From Klebsiella oxytoca NBRC 105695 (GTDB taxonomy: Bacteria > Pseudomonadota > Gammaproteobacteria > Enterobacterales > Enterobacteriaceae), in NCBI RefSeq assembly GCF_001598695.1, contig NZ_BCZK01000023.1:1-45602 (forward strand): a DNA stretch of 45,602 nucleotides, written 5' to 3'. This document shows positions 6,186 through 17,226 of the stretch, in pieces (the first letter of the stretch is position 1; each line of letters opens with the position of its first letter). The notes under the pieces were generated by a model. The model was not told the origin of the DNA, made no database searches, and worked only from the letters and a program-made list of their open reading frames with translations. A program made the position numbers and the translations under genes.

Positions 6186-6554
6186 TTAGTACTCGCGAGA
6201 TTGCAGCTCTTTCAGTTCTTGCTGCGCTTCTTCAAGTTTACGCTGGCGCTTGCTGATTTTATCAGCATCGCCTTTCTGTTCGGCTTCGCGCAGGTCGTTG
6301 CGGCGTTCGGCAATTTCTTCCTGCTGTTTGGCGATTTTTTTCTGGTGATCGGCTTTGAGCTGGCTGTCGCTGCAGTGAGCCTTCACTTCGCTCAGCGCCT
6401 TTTTCAGACCGTCAATACGATGCTGGTTATTATGCTTTTCTGCATAGCTGATCTCCCGCTGGATATCCTGCTCTTTTTCCTGGCAAGGGGAGATGGCAAA
6501 GGCGCTGGCGCTAAGTGATGACAGAACCAGGAGCAAAGCGATGCGGTGTTTCAT
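6186..6554 (-). CDS. yqjC: DUF1090 periplasmic protein YqjC
   Basis: A 122-residue DUF1090 protein with a signal peptide (MKHRIALLLVLSSLSASAFA, cleavage near residue 20). The mature part has two cysteines (SPCQEKEQDIQ and VKAHCSDS), probably a disulphide, followed by a highly charged coiled coil (KADHQKKIAKQQEEIAERRND...). GGAAGG lies before the ATG. It is the first gene of yqjCDEK; the promoter is in the 139-bp gap 6555-6693 and is not precisely assigned. Function unknown; periplasmic, envelope-stress context. Confidence 0.93.
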   Translation of the reverse strand: MKHRIALLLVLSSLSASAFAISPCQEKEQDIQREISYAEKHNNQHRIDGLKKALSEVKAHCSDSQLKADHQKKIAKQQEEIAERRNDLREAEQKGDADKISKRQRKLEEAQQELKELQSREY

Positions 6555-6693
6555 GGATACTACCTTCCATTGTGCGGGGGAATAACCCCGATCCAGTTGA
6601 TAAACGTGAGTCTGGTGACTTCCGCAAACTTAATGATAGTAAGTAAACCGGGAAATCACCAAACCGGGTGAAAATATTCGGAATTTTCGTTGA

Positions 6694-7077
6694 TTACCCG
6701 AATCTGTGTGGCGTATCGCGCAGGCGGGAAATCCAGGCCGTCGGCGAATCATCGTCTTCCACTAAAGCGATAATATAACCATGCGGCAGAGCGCGACCCA
6801 AAACTTCTTTGGCGGCGGCTCCCTGAGCGCTGGAGTCAAACTTGATGAGCAGACCGTCATTCTGTGGCGTAATGCTCTTAAAACGGATGCCGTTGGCATC
6901 GAGATGGTGCCAGACGGAAAAACCGTCCGGCATGCTAATACCCTGGCTAACGGGACGGATAGCCAGGGTTGATTCCTGCTGCTGCACGGTGAGCCAGAGC
7001 CAGAACAGGCCGCACAGGAGTAACGAACCGCCCAGCATCCAGCTTATCTGACGTAGAGAGGCGCGCTTTATCGCCAT
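6694..7077 (-). CDS. mzrA: EnvZ/OmpR modulator MzrA (YqjB)
   Basis: A 127-residue inner membrane protein with one N-terminal membrane segment (ISWMLGGSLLLCGLFWLWL, ~11-30) and a periplasmic domain ending in the conserved RLRDTPHRFG. E. coli MzrA binds EnvZ and connects the Cpx response to EnvZ/OmpR. The start at 7077 lies 2 nt after the yqjA stop and gives the same length as the E. coli protein; the longer frame from 7110 overlaps yqjA. The yqjA-mzrA operon is Cpx-controlled in E. coli. Confidence 0.94.
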   Translation of the reverse strand: MAIKRASLRQISWMLGGSLLLCGLFWLWLTVQQQESTLAIRPVSQGISMPDGFSVWHHLDANGIRFKSITPQNDGLLIKFDSSAQGAAAKEVLGRALPHGYIIALVEDDDSPTAWISRLRDTPHRFG

Positions 7078-7079
7078 TG

Positions 7080-7742
7080 TCAGCCCCGGCTCCTGTATTT
7101 TTTCTTCCACAGGACGATCAGCGAGCCAATCAGGCCGAATACCAGCAGCGCGACGGGCAGCAGCATCAGGCAGGACATCAGCTGATCTTCATATTTCAGG
7201 AATACCGGCGTTTTCCCCAACAGATATCCCAGCGAAGTCAGAATCAGCACCCACAGCAGCCCGCTCATCCAGTTAAAAAACTGGAAACGCGCGCTGCTCA
7301 GGCCCGACAGGCCGGCAATGGTCGGCAGCAGCGTGCGCACGAAAGCGATAAAACGGCCAATCAGCAGGGCGGAAAGCCCGTGCTTATGGAACAGATGATG
7401 CGCGCGCTGGTGGTAGTGCGAAGGGAGATGCGACAGCCAGTTTTGTACGATACGCGTATTGCCCAGCCAGCGGCCCTGAATATAACTTAGCCAGCAGCCC
7501 AGGCTTGCCGCCGCGGTAAGCAGCAGCAGCGTTTGTGGAAAACCCATCGCGCCTTTGGCAATCAGTACGCCCACCAGAACAAGCAGGCTATCGCCTGGTA
7601 AGAAGGCGGCGGGCAGCAGACCGTTCTCAAGGAATAAAATCATAAATAAGACAAAGTACAGCATGCCAATCATGGAGGGATTAGCGAGAGTTTCGTAATC
7701 CTGAGCCCACAAGGCATTCAATAATTGGGTTAATAGTTCCAT
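7080..7742 (-). CDS. yqjA: DedA family membrane transporter YqjA
   Basis: A 220-residue DedA/SNARE-associated family protein. The residues shown to be essential in E. coli YqjA are present at identical positions: Glu39 and Asp51 ([15 protein letters not shown]), Arg130 and Arg136 ([13 protein letters not shown]). DedA proteins act in proton-dependent membrane homeostasis, and E. coli YqjA supports alkaline and drug tolerance together with YghB. About five hydrophobic segments are visible. It heads the yqjA-mzrA operon; its promoter lies in 7743-8080. Confidence 0.95.
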   Translation of the reverse strand: MELLTQLLNALWAQDYETLANPSMIGMLYFVLFMILFLENGLLPAAFLPGDSLLVLVGVLIAKGAMGFPQTLLLLTAAASLGCWLSYIQGRWLGNTRIVQNWLSHLPSHYHQRAHHLFHKHGLSALLIGRFIAFVRTLLPTIAGLSGLSSARFQFFNWMSGLLWVLILTSLGYLLGKTPVFLKYEDQLMSCLMLLPVALLVFGLIGSLIVLWKKKYRSRG

Positions 7743-8080
7743 TCACGATTCCTGGTACATCGGTTAACGGCACGTCTGAACGCGGCATATGCATGGCGAC
7801 ATAGCTTCTTATTGGATTATGGTCGCTACTGCGCTCTGAACGGTTCCCTGTTTAAAAGTGAAGTAAGCAAAAGCTTACTCTCAGAACGACAAAATGCATC
7901 TAATTGTAACAAACCCGCTGACTTTACGTCAGAGAAATTGCAGTTTGTTGCATTCTGATTTTGCTGATTGCGGCGGAGGGTGGCGAGTGTATTTACACAG
8001 GCTGACACTATATATGCTTTGCTTACCCTGAGGGCTTTTCGGGCAGCGCAGGAGTTGCTGCCCGGCAGGGAGATAAAGGG
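7743..8080. other. Intergenic region yqjA-exuR
   Basis: Upstream region of yqjA and 3' region of exuR. A palindrome GTAAGC-AAAA-GCTTAC spans 7863-7878 and could serve a regulator of yqjA; I see no clean CpxR GTAAA-N5-GTAAA pair. A hairpin GGGCAGC/GCTGCCC (8041-8063) follows the exuR stop but lacks a T tract on that strand. A 60-codon open frame here has no recognisable protein features. Confidence 0.4.
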
Positions 8081-8857
8081 CTATTTTGCGCCGTTGGCGG
8101 CCGTATCGAGATGAACTACCGGATTATCGGCAAACAGGTAGCGATCGGCATTGAATTCAAAGTCATCGCTGGTTTCATTGAATAACATCAGCTTGGTATT
8201 TTCCAGATGCTGCCACATGGCCAGCTTAGCCGCATGGGGATCTTTGCGAATCAGCGCTTTCAGAATTTGATCGTGATCGTCGCACCAGTTATCGACGGTA
8301 CGCGAGTCGATATGGTCATGCAGCTTTTTCCAGTACGGGTTATGTACGCGCTGGGTCCACATCTTTTCCACGATAGCGGCGAGGGCGGTGTTTTGCGTTG
8401 CCAGCGCCACCTGCACATGAAACTGAAGATCCCATTCGGAATCGCGAAAACACTTCTCTTTACGCGCTTTTTCCTGAATTTCCATCAACTTCATGATGTC
8501 CTGCTTGGTCACCTGAGTGGCGGCGAATTCGGCAATGTTGCTTTCGATCAGCTGGCGGGCCTGCAACAGCTCAAAAGGGCCATAATTGGCGAATTCCAGC
8601 GATTCATCGGCAATTTGCTGATGTTTCGGATGATTGGAGATAACGTGGATACCGGAACCTTTGCGGACTTCAACGTAGCCTTCCACTTCCAGCATAATGA
8701 TGGCTTCGCGAACGACGGTACGACTTACGCTTTTTTCGTCAGCGATAAACCGCTCTGCGGGTAGCTTATCGCCTACAAGGTAGACACCTTGTTCAATACG
8801 CGTCTTAAGCTCAGCGGCAAGCTGCTGATACAAACGACGCGATTCAGTGATTTCCAT
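8081..8857 (-). CDS. exuR: Hexuronate regulon repressor ExuR
   Basis: A 258-residue GntR-family repressor of the FadR/FCD subgroup, the same length as E. coli ExuR. The winged helix covers ~7-75 ([20 protein letters not shown]...[21 protein letters not shown]). The C-terminal all-helical FCD domain follows, with metal/ligand-binding histidines likely in FHVQVALA and DDHDQIL. It represses exuT, uxaCA, uxuAB and related genes until galacturonate/glucuronate binds. It is separated from exuT by an intrinsic terminator, so it has its own promoter in 8858-8933. Confidence 0.95.
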   Translation of the reverse strand: MEITESRRLYQQLAAELKTRIEQGVYLVGDKLPAERFIADEKSVSRTVVREAIIMLEVEGYVEVRKGSGIHVISNHPKHQQIADESLEFANYGPFELLQARQLIESNIAEFAATQVTKQDIMKLMEIQEKARKEKCFRDSEWDLQFHVQVALATQNTALAAIVEKMWTQRVHNPYWKKLHDHIDSRTVDNWCDDHDQILKALIRKDPHAAKLAMWQHLENTKLMLFNETSDDFEFNADRYLFADNPVVHLDTAANGAK

Positions 8858-8933
8858 ATTCGCTCCCGGGAGATGGCGACAATATTGGATTTGTTATACC
8901 ACTTTTACGTGCTTCTCACCACAAGAAGAAATG

Positions 8934-8960
8934 AAAAAGCCGCCTTCATCAAGGCGGCTT
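8934..8960 (-). terminator. Terminator after exuT
   Basis: AAGCCGCCTT (8937-8946) and AAGGCGGCTT (8951-8960) form a perfect 10-bp stem with a CATC loop, followed on the minus strand by TTTTTC. Strong rho-independent terminator. Confidence 0.9.
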
Positions 8961-8984
8961 CGGGAGGGGGGAGCCCGCGTTTAA

Positions 8985-10286
8985 CTAGCTTTGCGTGGCA
9001 GGCTTACTGGTTTCCAGCGGAGTGCTGTCGTCATCCGCAGATTTATTTTTTAGTACGGTCCAGATGACCACCGCGCCCAGCACATCGAAGATGGCCAGTA
9101 CGGCGAACAGCGGGCTAAAGCCGATAGTATCCGCCAGCGCGCCAACCACCAGGGCAAACATGGTGCTGGCTAGCCATGCGGCCATGCCGGTCATACCGTT
9201 CGCGGTTGCCACTTCGTTACGACCAAATACGTCGGAAGAGAGCGTGATCAGCGCACCGGACAGCGCCTGGTGAGCAAAACCGCCGACGCACAGCAGGGCG
9301 ATAGCGACGAACGGGCTGGTGAACAGACCGATCATCCCTGGGCCAATCATCAGCAGCGCGCCCACCGTCACGACCATTTTACGGGAAACAATCAGGTTCA
9401 CGCCAAACCAACGCTGGAACAGCGGCGGCAGGTATCCACCGATAATACAGCCGAGGTCGGCAAACAGCATCGGCATCCAGGCGAACATGGCGATTTCTTT
9501 CAGGTTAAAGCCGTAGACTTTAAACATGAACAGAGGGATCCAGGCGTTAAAGGTCCCCCATGCCGGTTCGGCAAGGAAACGCGGCAGGGCGATACCCCAG
9601 AACTGACGGTTACGCAGAATCTGCCACGGAGACATTTTCTTGCCGTTGTTAGTCTGGTGATGAGACTCCTGGCCACCGATGATGTAGTCGCGTTCTTCGT
9701 CAGTTAATTTTTTCTGATCGCGCGGGTGTTTATAGAACACCAGCCACGCCATTGCCCAGGCAAAGCTCAGTACGCCGGAGATGATAAAGGCCATCTGCCA
9801 ACTGTGCATAACGATAGCCCAAACCACCAGCGGCGGAGCAATCATAGCGCCGATAGAGGAGCCGACGTTGAAGTAGCCGACGGCGATAGAACGCTCTTTC
9901 GCCGGGAACCATTCGGAACTGGCTTTCAGACCCGCCGGGATCATTGCCGCTTCGGCGGCACCCACCGCGCCGCGCGCCAGCGCCAGACCGCCCCAGCTTC
10001 CCGCCAGCGCGGTAGAGCCGCAGAACACGGCCCAGGCGATAGCAAAGAAGGCATAGCCGATTTTGGTACCTAAAATATCCAGTACGTAGCCGGCGACAGG
10101 CTGCATGACGGTATAGGCAGCGGAATAGGCCGCGATGATATAGGAATACTGTTGGGTGGAGATGTGTAACTCTTCCATCAGAGTCGGCGCAGCTGCCGCC
10201 ACAGTGTTACGCGTCAGGTACCCCAGCACGGTGCCTAAGGTCACCAGTGCGATCATGTACCAACGTAACCCTTTAATTTTACGCAT
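8985..10286 (-). CDS. exuT: Hexuronate transporter ExuT
   Basis: A 433-residue MFS symporter of the anion:cation symporter family with twelve predicted membrane helices, nearly colinear with E. coli ExuT. It imports D-galacturonate and D-glucuronate with protons. Family features include RWYMIALVTLGTVLGYLTRNT in helix 1, GWFPAKERSIAVGYFN-type loop motifs (SEWFPAKERSIAVGYFNVGSS) and the conserved RFLAEPAWGTFNAWIPLF in helix 7. The ORF starts at the same methionine as the E. coli protein. It is divergent from uxaCA across 480 bp that holds candidate ExuR and CRP sites. Confidence 0.96.
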   Translation of the reverse strand: MRKIKGLRWYMIALVTLGTVLGYLTRNTVAAAAPTLMEELHISTQQYSYIIAAYSAAYTVMQPVAGYVLDILGTKIGYAFFAIAWAVFCGSTALAGSWGGLALARGAVGAAEAAMIPAGLKASSEWFPAKERSIAVGYFNVGSSIGAMIAPPLVVWAIVMHSWQMAFIISGVLSFAWAMAWLVFYKHPRDQKKLTDEERDYIIGGQESHHQTNNGKKMSPWQILRNRQFWGIALPRFLAEPAWGTFNAWIPLFMFKVYGFNLKEIAMFAWMPMLFADLGCIIGGYLPPLFQRWFGVNLIVSRKMVVTVGALLMIGPGMIGLFTSPFVAIALLCVGGFAHQALSGALITLSSDVFGRNEVATANGMTGMAAWLASTMFALVVGALADTIGFSPLFAVLAIFDVLGAVVIWTVLKNKSADDDSTPLETSKPATQS

Positions 10287-12179
<1,893 letters not shown>

Positions 12180-12197
12180 GACCAGAGGTCGGTTGAT

Positions 12198-13685
12198 ATG
12201 CAATACATTAAAATCCATTCGCAAGATAACGTCGCGGTAGCGTTGGCGGATATGGCGGCAGGCACGGTAGTCACCATTGACGGCGATACGGTCACGTTGG
12301 CTCAGGATATTGCGCGCGGGCATAAGTTTACGCTGCGCGGCATTGCGAAGGGAGACAACGTCATTAAGTACGGTCTGCCGATAGGGCATGCGCTGGCGGA
12401 TATCGCGCCGGGGGAACATATCCACTCCCATAATACGCGTACTAACTTAAGCGATCTCGACGCGTACAGCTATCAACCGGATCTTATCGAACCCGCCGCG
12501 CAGCCGGCGGATCGCGATATCCAGATTTATCGTCGCGCCAACGGCGAAGTCGGCGTGCGCAACGAGTTGTGGATCCTGCCGACCGTCGGCTGCGTCAACG
12601 CCATGGCGCGTCAAATGCAGAATCGATTCCTGAAAGAGACGAACGACGCGGAAGATATTGACGGCGTACATCTCTTCAGTCACACCTACGGCTGCTCACA
12701 GCTCGGTGACGATCACATCAACACCCGTACCATGCTGCAAAACATGGTGCGCCATCCGAACGCGGGGGCGGTGCTGGTGGTCGGCCTGGGCTGCGAAAAC
12801 AATCAGGTTGATGCATTTCGCGAAACGCTGGGCGAGTTCGACCCTGACCGCGTCCACTTTATGATCTGCCAGCATCAGGATGATGAAGTGGAAGCCGGGC
12901 TGGAGCATCTGCGTCAGCTATATGACGTGATGCGCCACGATAAGCGCGAGCCGGGTAAGCTGAGTGAACTGAAGTTTGGTCTCGAGTGCGGCGGTTCAGA
13001 CGGTCTGTCAGGCATCACCGCTAACCCGATGCTGGGCCGTTTCTCGGACTACCTGATTGCTAACGGCGGTACTACCGTGCTGACCGAAGTACCGGAAATG
13101 TTCGGCGCCGAACAGCTGCTGATGAGCCACTGTCGCGATGAAGAGACGTTTGGCAAGCTGGTGACGATGGTTAATGATTTCAAACAGTACTTTATCGCTC
13201 ATGACCAGCCGATTTATGAGAACCCATCGCCGGGCAACAAAGCGGGCGGCATCACTACGCTTGAGGATAAGTCGCTGGGCTGTACGCAGAAAGCGGGCTC
13301 CAGCCAGGTGGTTGACGTCCTGCGCTATGGCGAGCGGCTGAAAGTGCACGGCCTTAACCTGCTGAGCGCGCCGGGCAACGATGCGGTAGCGACCAGCGCC
13401 CTGGCCGGCGCGGGCTGCCATATGGTGCTCTTCAGCACCGGACGCGGCACGCCATACGGCGGTTTCGTTCCGACGGTGAAAATTGCCACCAACAGCGAAC
13501 TGGCGGCGAAGAAAAAACACTGGATCGACTTCGATGCCGGTCAGCTGATTCACGGTAAAGCGATGCCGCAGCTGCTGGAAGAGTTTGTCGATACCATTGT
13601 GGCCTTTGCCAACGGTAAGCAAACCTGCAACGAGCGTAATGATTTCCGCGAACTGGCGATATTCAAAAGCGGCGTCACCCTTTAA
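12198..13685 (+). CDS. uxaA: Altronate dehydratase UxaA
   Basis: A 495-residue enzyme of the UxaA family, the same length as in E. coli. It dehydrates D-altronate to 2-keto-3-deoxygluconate in the galacturonate branch and is iron-dependent. A small N-terminal SAF-like domain (~1-90, ending in HSHNTRTNL) precedes the catalytic part, with cysteines in PTVGCVNAMARQMQ, HTYGCSQLGDD, LGCENNQ, ECGGSDGLSGITANPMLGRFSD and KSLGCTQKAG that are probable metal ligands. It starts 18 bp after uxaC with AGAGG, so the two are an operon. The later genes uxaB and kdgK are not here. Confidence 0.97.
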   Translation: MQYIKIHSQDNVAVALADMAAGTVVTIDGDTVTLAQDIARGHKFTLRGIAKGDNVIKYGLPIGHALADIAPGEHIHSHNTRTNLSDLDAYSYQPDLIEPAAQPADRDIQIYRRANGEVGVRNELWILPTVGCVNAMARQMQNRFLKETNDAEDIDGVHLFSHTYGCSQLGDDHINTRTMLQNMVRHPNAGAVLVVGLGCENNQVDAFRETLGEFDPDRVHFMICQHQDDEVEAGLEHLRQLYDVMRHDKREPGKLSELKFGLECGGSDGLSGITANPMLGRFSDYLIANGGTTVLTEVPEMFGAEQLLMSHCRDEETFGKLVTMVNDFKQYFIAHDQPIYENPSPGNKAGGITTLEDKSLGCTQKAGSSQVVDVLRYGERLKVHGLNLLSAPGNDAVATSALAGAGCHMVLFSTGRGTPYGGFVPTVKIATNSELAAKKKHWIDFDAGQLIHGKAMPQLLEEFVDTIVAFANGKQTCNERNDFRELAIFKSGVTL

Positions 13686-13697
13686 GTACTCGTTATC

Positions 13698-13723
13698 TTT
13701 CACGCCACAGCTGCGGCGTGAAA
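13698..13723 (+). terminator. Hairpin after uxaA
   Basis: TTTCACGCC (13698-13706) pairs with GGCGTGAAA (13715-13723), 12 nt after the uxaA stop. It is a good stem but is followed by CCTTATT rather than a T run, so termination may be partial. Confidence 0.5.
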
Positions 13724-13790
13724 CCTTATTGAGTAATAAAGGGAGGCGTTTCAAAAGCGGCGTTTCTGAGTATGATGCGCCGTTTTGTCT

Positions 13791-13924
13791 TATACCCTAA
13801 ATAATTCGAGTTGCAGGACAAAGCACTTGTGCTTTGAACAGCGCTGGCGCTGGCCCCGAAGGGGCGAGACCGCAGGCCGAGTAACGCGGCTAACGCACAT
13901 GCAACTTGAAGTATGACGGGTATA
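13791..13924 (+). repeat. MITE-like structured repeat, copy B
   Basis: It begins TATACCCTAAATAATTCGAG and ends CTTGAAGTATGACGGGTATA, with imperfect terminal inverted repeats. It is homologous to copy A (4235-4358, opposite strand). Internal hairpins are CAAAGCAC/GTGCTTTG, AGCGC/GCGCT and CCCC/GGGG, in the same places as copy A with changed but still paired bases. It ends 12 nt before the ygjV ATG. Confidence 0.8.
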
Positions 13925-13936
13925 TAAGGATTTCCC

Positions 13937-14491
13937 ATGACCGCATACTGGCTTGCCCAGAGCGTTGGCGTTATCGCCTTTCTGATCGGTATTACGACAT
14001 TTTTCAATCGCGATGAGCGCCGCTTTAAGCTCCAGCTAGCCGTTTATAGCGCTACCATTGGCGTGCATTTCTTTTTGATGGGCGCCTGGCCGGCGGGTAT
14101 GAGCGCCGAGCTGAATACCGTCCGTACCCTCGTCTCCATGCGCACCCGCAGGCTGTGGGTGATGACCCTGTTTATTGTGCTCACGCTGGTACTGGGGCTG
14201 GCGAAGCTGCAGCACGCTATGGAGCTGCTGCCGATTATTGGCACCCTGGCCAGTACCTGGGCGCTCTTTCGCTGCTCCGGGCTCACCGTCCGCTGCGTGA
14301 TGTGGTGCGCAACCGCCTGCTGGGTGATCCACAACTTCTGGCTGGGTTCGATCGGCGGCACTCTGATTGAAGGCAGCTTCCTGCTGATGAACGGCCTGAA
14401 TATCATTCGTTTCCGGCGGATGCAGAAGCGCGGTATCGATCCGTTTAAAGTGGAAAAGGCGGTACAGAAGGAAGCCCCCTCCGCACGTTAG
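13937..14491 (+). CDS. ygjV: Inner membrane protein YgjV (Imp-YgjV family)
   Basis: A 184-residue protein with six or so hydrophobic segments (WLAQSVGVIAFLIGITTFF, LAVYSATIGVHFFLMG, LWVMTLFIVLTLVLGLA, LLPIIGTLASTWALF, CVMWCATACWVIHNFWLGSIGG) and a basic tail. It matches E. coli YgjV. The function is unknown. The ATG has AAGGAT just upstream; the rest of the 5' region is MITE-like repeat copy B. It is convergent with sstT. Confidence 0.92.
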   Translation: MTAYWLAQSVGVIAFLIGITTFFNRDERRFKLQLAVYSATIGVHFFLMGAWPAGMSAELNTVRTLVSMRTRRLWVMTLFIVLTLVLGLAKLQHAMELLPIIGTLASTWALFRCSGLTVRCVMWCATACWVIHNFWLGSIGGTLIEGSFLLMNGLNIIRFRRMQKRGIDPFKVEKAVQKEAPSAR

Positions 14492-14500
14492 CGGAGGGGG
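14475..14500. terminator. Bidirectional terminator between ygjV and sstT
   Basis: CCCCCTCCGC (14475-14484) pairs with GCGGAGGGGG (14491-14500). The stem overlaps the ygjV stop codon and lies just before the sstT stop. Confidence 0.65.
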
Positions 14501-14505
14501 GGAGA

Positions 14506-15753
14506 TTAACTGCGCAGGGCGTTCTTCGCCAGCTGTTCGTCTTCAGCGATACAGGCGGCAGCGGTGAACAGCGCATCGGTTGAGGAGTTCAGCGCGGTTT
14601 CGCAGGAGTCCTGCAGGACGCCGATAATAAAGCCGACGGCGACCACCTGCATGGCGATATCGTTCGGGATACCAAACATATTACAGGCCAGCGGGATCAG
14701 CAGCAGCGACCCGCCCGCCACGCCGGAAGCGCCGCAGGCGCACAGCGAAGCAACGACGCTGAGCAGCAGCGCGGTCGGCAGATCGACCGGAACATTCAGC
14801 GTGTGTACTGCCGCCAGGGTCAGTACCGTAATGGTAATCGCCGCGCCGGCCATGTTGATGGTCGCGCCCAGCGGAATAGAGACCGAATAGGTATCGCGAT
14901 CCAGATTAAGCTTTTCGCACAGCGCCATATTCACCGGAATGTTGGCGGCGGAGCTGCGGGTAAAGAAGGCGTATACGCCGCTTTCGCGCAGGCAGGTCAT
15001 CACCAGCGGATAGGGATTGCGGCGGATTTTCCAGAACACCAGCAGCGGGTTAATCACCAGCGCCACCAGCAGCATACAGCCAACCAGCACCAGCAGCAGC
15101 TGGGCGTAGCCCCACAGGGTTTCAAACCCGGTCGTCGCCAGCGTTGACGCGACCAGCCCAAAGATACCCAGCGGCGCAAAGCGAATCACCACCTTAACGA
15201 TAAAGGTCACCGCGTGGGACATATCGTTGATCAGATTTTTGGTGGTTTCATTGCCGTGGCGCAGCGCGAACCCTAAACCGACGGCCCAGACCAGAATCCC
15301 GATGTAGTTAGCGTTCAACAGGGCGTCAATCGGGTTAGAAACCATGCTCATCAGCAGCCCGCGCAGGACTTCAACGATGCCCGACGGCGGAGTAATGCTC
15401 TCTGCCGCTGCGTTCAGGTGCAGCGTTGACGGAAAGAGGAAGCTAAACAGCACCGCGGTTAACGCGGCGGCAAAAGTCCCCAGCAGATAGAGGAACAGAA
15501 TCGGGCGGATGCTGGTTTTTTGCCCCTGCTGATGATTGGCGATGGAGGCCATAACCAGCATCAATACCAGCACCGGCGCTACCGCTTTCAGCGCGCCGAC
15601 GAACAACGTACCCAGTAGTCCAACCGCGACGGCGGCGGGTTTTGAGACCGTCGCCAGCAGTACGCCGAGTACCAGACCGATTAAAATTTGTTTGACCAGA
15701 CTGCCCTGAGCCAGCCGCCGTAGCAGGGTCGATCGGGGTGATGGGGTTGCCAT
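14506..15753 (-). CDS. sstT: Serine/threonine:Na+ symporter SstT
   Basis: A 415-residue member of the dicarboxylate/amino acid:cation symporter (DAACS, SLC1-like) family, very close to E. coli SstT (414 aa). Signature stretches are the serine-rich re-entrant loop [35 protein letters not shown] in helix 7, and [19 protein letters not shown] in the second hairpin region. It imports serine and threonine with sodium across the inner membrane. It is a single-gene unit; the promoter is in 15754-15960, which otherwise holds nothing I recognise. Confidence 0.97.
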   Translation of the reverse strand: MATPSPRSTLLRRLAQGSLVKQILIGLVLGVLLATVSKPAAVAVGLLGTLFVGALKAVAPVLVLMLVMASIANHQQGQKTSIRPILFLYLLGTFAAALTAVLFSFLFPSTLHLNAAAESITPPSGIVEVLRGLLMSMVSNPIDALLNANYIGILVWAVGLGFALRHGNETTKNLINDMSHAVTFIVKVVIRFAPLGIFGLVASTLATTGFETLWGYAQLLLVLVGCMLLVALVINPLLVFWKIRRNPYPLVMTCLRESGVYAFFTRSSAANIPVNMALCEKLNLDRDTYSVSIPLGATINMAGAAITITVLTLAAVHTLNVPVDLPTALLLSVVASLCACGASGVAGGSLLLIPLACNMFGIPNDIAMQVVAVGFIIGVLQDSCETALNSSTDALFTAAACIAEDEQLAKNALRS

Positions 15754-15968
15754 AATTCATTCCTTCCAGTGATGTCGCTGTCCGTCCCGGCTACGTATTA
15801 TTTGTAACGTTTATGTCCGGATGTAAATAGATGTTTGCCTGGTTGAGTATACGGAAAGAACGCTCTTGGGGAAGGGTAAAATGCTGTTTATCGCGCTGAG
15901 ATCTTATTTTTTAACTATGCATTAACTATTTTGTGACATGAGTAAGGATAATGCGCGGCGAACGTTGC

Positions 15969-15999
15969 CGACCGGGTGAAACGGGTCTTCACCCGGTCG
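15969..15999. terminator. Terminator after alx
   Basis: CGACCGGGTGAA (15969-15980) pairs perfectly with TTCACCCGGTCG (15988-15999) just beyond the alx stop at 16008. The loop is ACGGGTC. Confidence 0.75.
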
Positions 16000-16007
16000 T
16001 TTACCTT

Positions 16008-16976
16008 TTATTGCAGCTGTTTTTTCTTATCGTTCTGCTTGTTGACCCAGGCGTTGATAAGCAGGGTGAGCACCAGAATACCGCCGACCACGCCCAGAGA
16101 AATGCCGATAGGAATATGGAAGAAATCGACAATCAGCATCTTGATGCCGATAAACACCAGAATCACCGACAGGCCATATTTCAGCATTGAGAAGCGCTCC
16201 GCGACGCCCGCCAGCAGGAAATACATCGCGCGCAGGCCAAGTATCGCGAACAGGTTGGAGGTCAGCACGATAAACGGATCGGTGGTCACGGCGAAGATGG
16301 CCGGAATACTGTCCACGGCAAAGATAACGTCGCTCAGCTCGACCAGGATCAGCACCAGCAGCAGCGGCGTGGCGTAGATAACGCCGTTTTTGCGGGTAAA
16401 GAAGCGCTCACCCTCGATTTTATCCGTCATGCGCAGATGATTGCGGATCCAGCGCACCAGCGGTTTATCGCCGATCCCGGAATCATCCTCTTTCGCCAGC
16501 GCCATCTTCACGCCGGTAAACAGCAGGAAGGCGCCGAAGACGTAGAGCAGCCACTCAAACTGAGAGATCAGCCAGCTACCGGCGAAGATCATGATCGTAC
16601 GCAGTACGATCGCGCCCAGTACGCCGTAAACCAGCACTCTGCGCTGTAGCGCAGGCGGAACGGCAAAGTAGCTGAACAGCATCAGCCAGACGAAGACGTT
16701 ATCCACGGCCAGCGCTTTTTCAATCAGATAGCCGGTGAGGAACGCCAGCGCTTGCGGGTCGGCCACGGCGCGACCTTCGGTCTGCACCAGATACCACCAG
16801 AAAGCGGCGTTAAACAGCAGCGAGAGGGTAACCCAGAGAATTGACCAGCCAGCGGCCTGCTTCATGGTCATGCTATGTGCACCACGCCGTCCCTGCAGCA
16901 GCAGATCGATAGCCAGCATAATGACTACGACCACTGCGAATCCGCCCCATAACAACGGTGTGCCGACAGTATTCAT
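16008..16976 (-). CDS. alx: TerC family manganese exporter Alx
   Basis: A 322-residue TerC-family integral membrane protein with about nine hydrophobic segments. Acidic residues in membrane motifs ([31 protein letters not shown]) are the metal-pathway signatures of TerC/Alx. E. coli Alx is induced by alkaline pH and manganese and is implicated in Mn2+ efflux/homeostasis. The start at 16976 ([13 protein letters not shown]) has AAGGA upstream and matches E. coli; the longer frame from 17072 runs through the riboswitch leader. Confidence 0.95.
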   Translation of the reverse strand: MNTVGTPLLWGGFAVVVVIMLAIDLLLQGRRGAHSMTMKQAAGWSILWVTLSLLFNAAFWWYLVQTEGRAVADPQALAFLTGYLIEKALAVDNVFVWLMLFSYFAVPPALQRRVLVYGVLGAIVLRTIMIFAGSWLISQFEWLLYVFGAFLLFTGVKMALAKEDDSGIGDKPLVRWIRNHLRMTDKIEGERFFTRKNGVIYATPLLLVLILVELSDVIFAVDSIPAIFAVTTDPFIVLTSNLFAILGLRAMYFLLAGVAERFSMLKYGLSVILVFIGIKMLIVDFFHIPIGISLGVVGGILVLTLLINAWVNKQNDKKKQLQ

Positions 16977-16992
16977 TACTATTTTCCTTACA

Positions 16993-17165
16993 TAAAAACA
17001 AAACGGCTGACGTCGGAAGACGGCAGCCGCTGCGCTTTTATGCATAGACCTCGCCTTCCGGCAAGGTCTCACTTACAACAAGAATCTGTTGCCCGGCGAC
17101 CGGATGCGGTTTTTCACGCATCGTAATGACGATCGGCCGGCAAGGAAGTTACTCCCCTTTGCGCG
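16993..17165 (-). ncRNA. yybP-ykoY manganese riboswitch (PRE leader of alx)
   Basis: On the minus strand the leader carries AAAGGGGAGTAAC (about 17163-17151), then a hairpin region, then GGGCAACAGATTCTTGTTG and GTGAGACCTTGCC, the conserved blocks of the yybP-ykoY class. It is followed by an expression-platform hairpin CGGCTG/CAGCCG (17004-17029) and TTTTGTTTTTA, a terminator-like element before the alx ribosome site. In E. coli this leader responds to pH (alternative folding during transcription pausing) and Mn2+. Exact ends are approximate. Confidence 0.85.
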
Positions 17166-17226
17166 TAACAAAGTATTACAGGTTATAAATGGCGTCAATG
17201 GAGGCCGACGGACCATTTACACAGCT

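Noticed and set aside
7826..8008. 60-codon frame in the yqjA-exuR gap
   Set aside because: No ribosome site, no hydrophobic or family pattern; likely chance.
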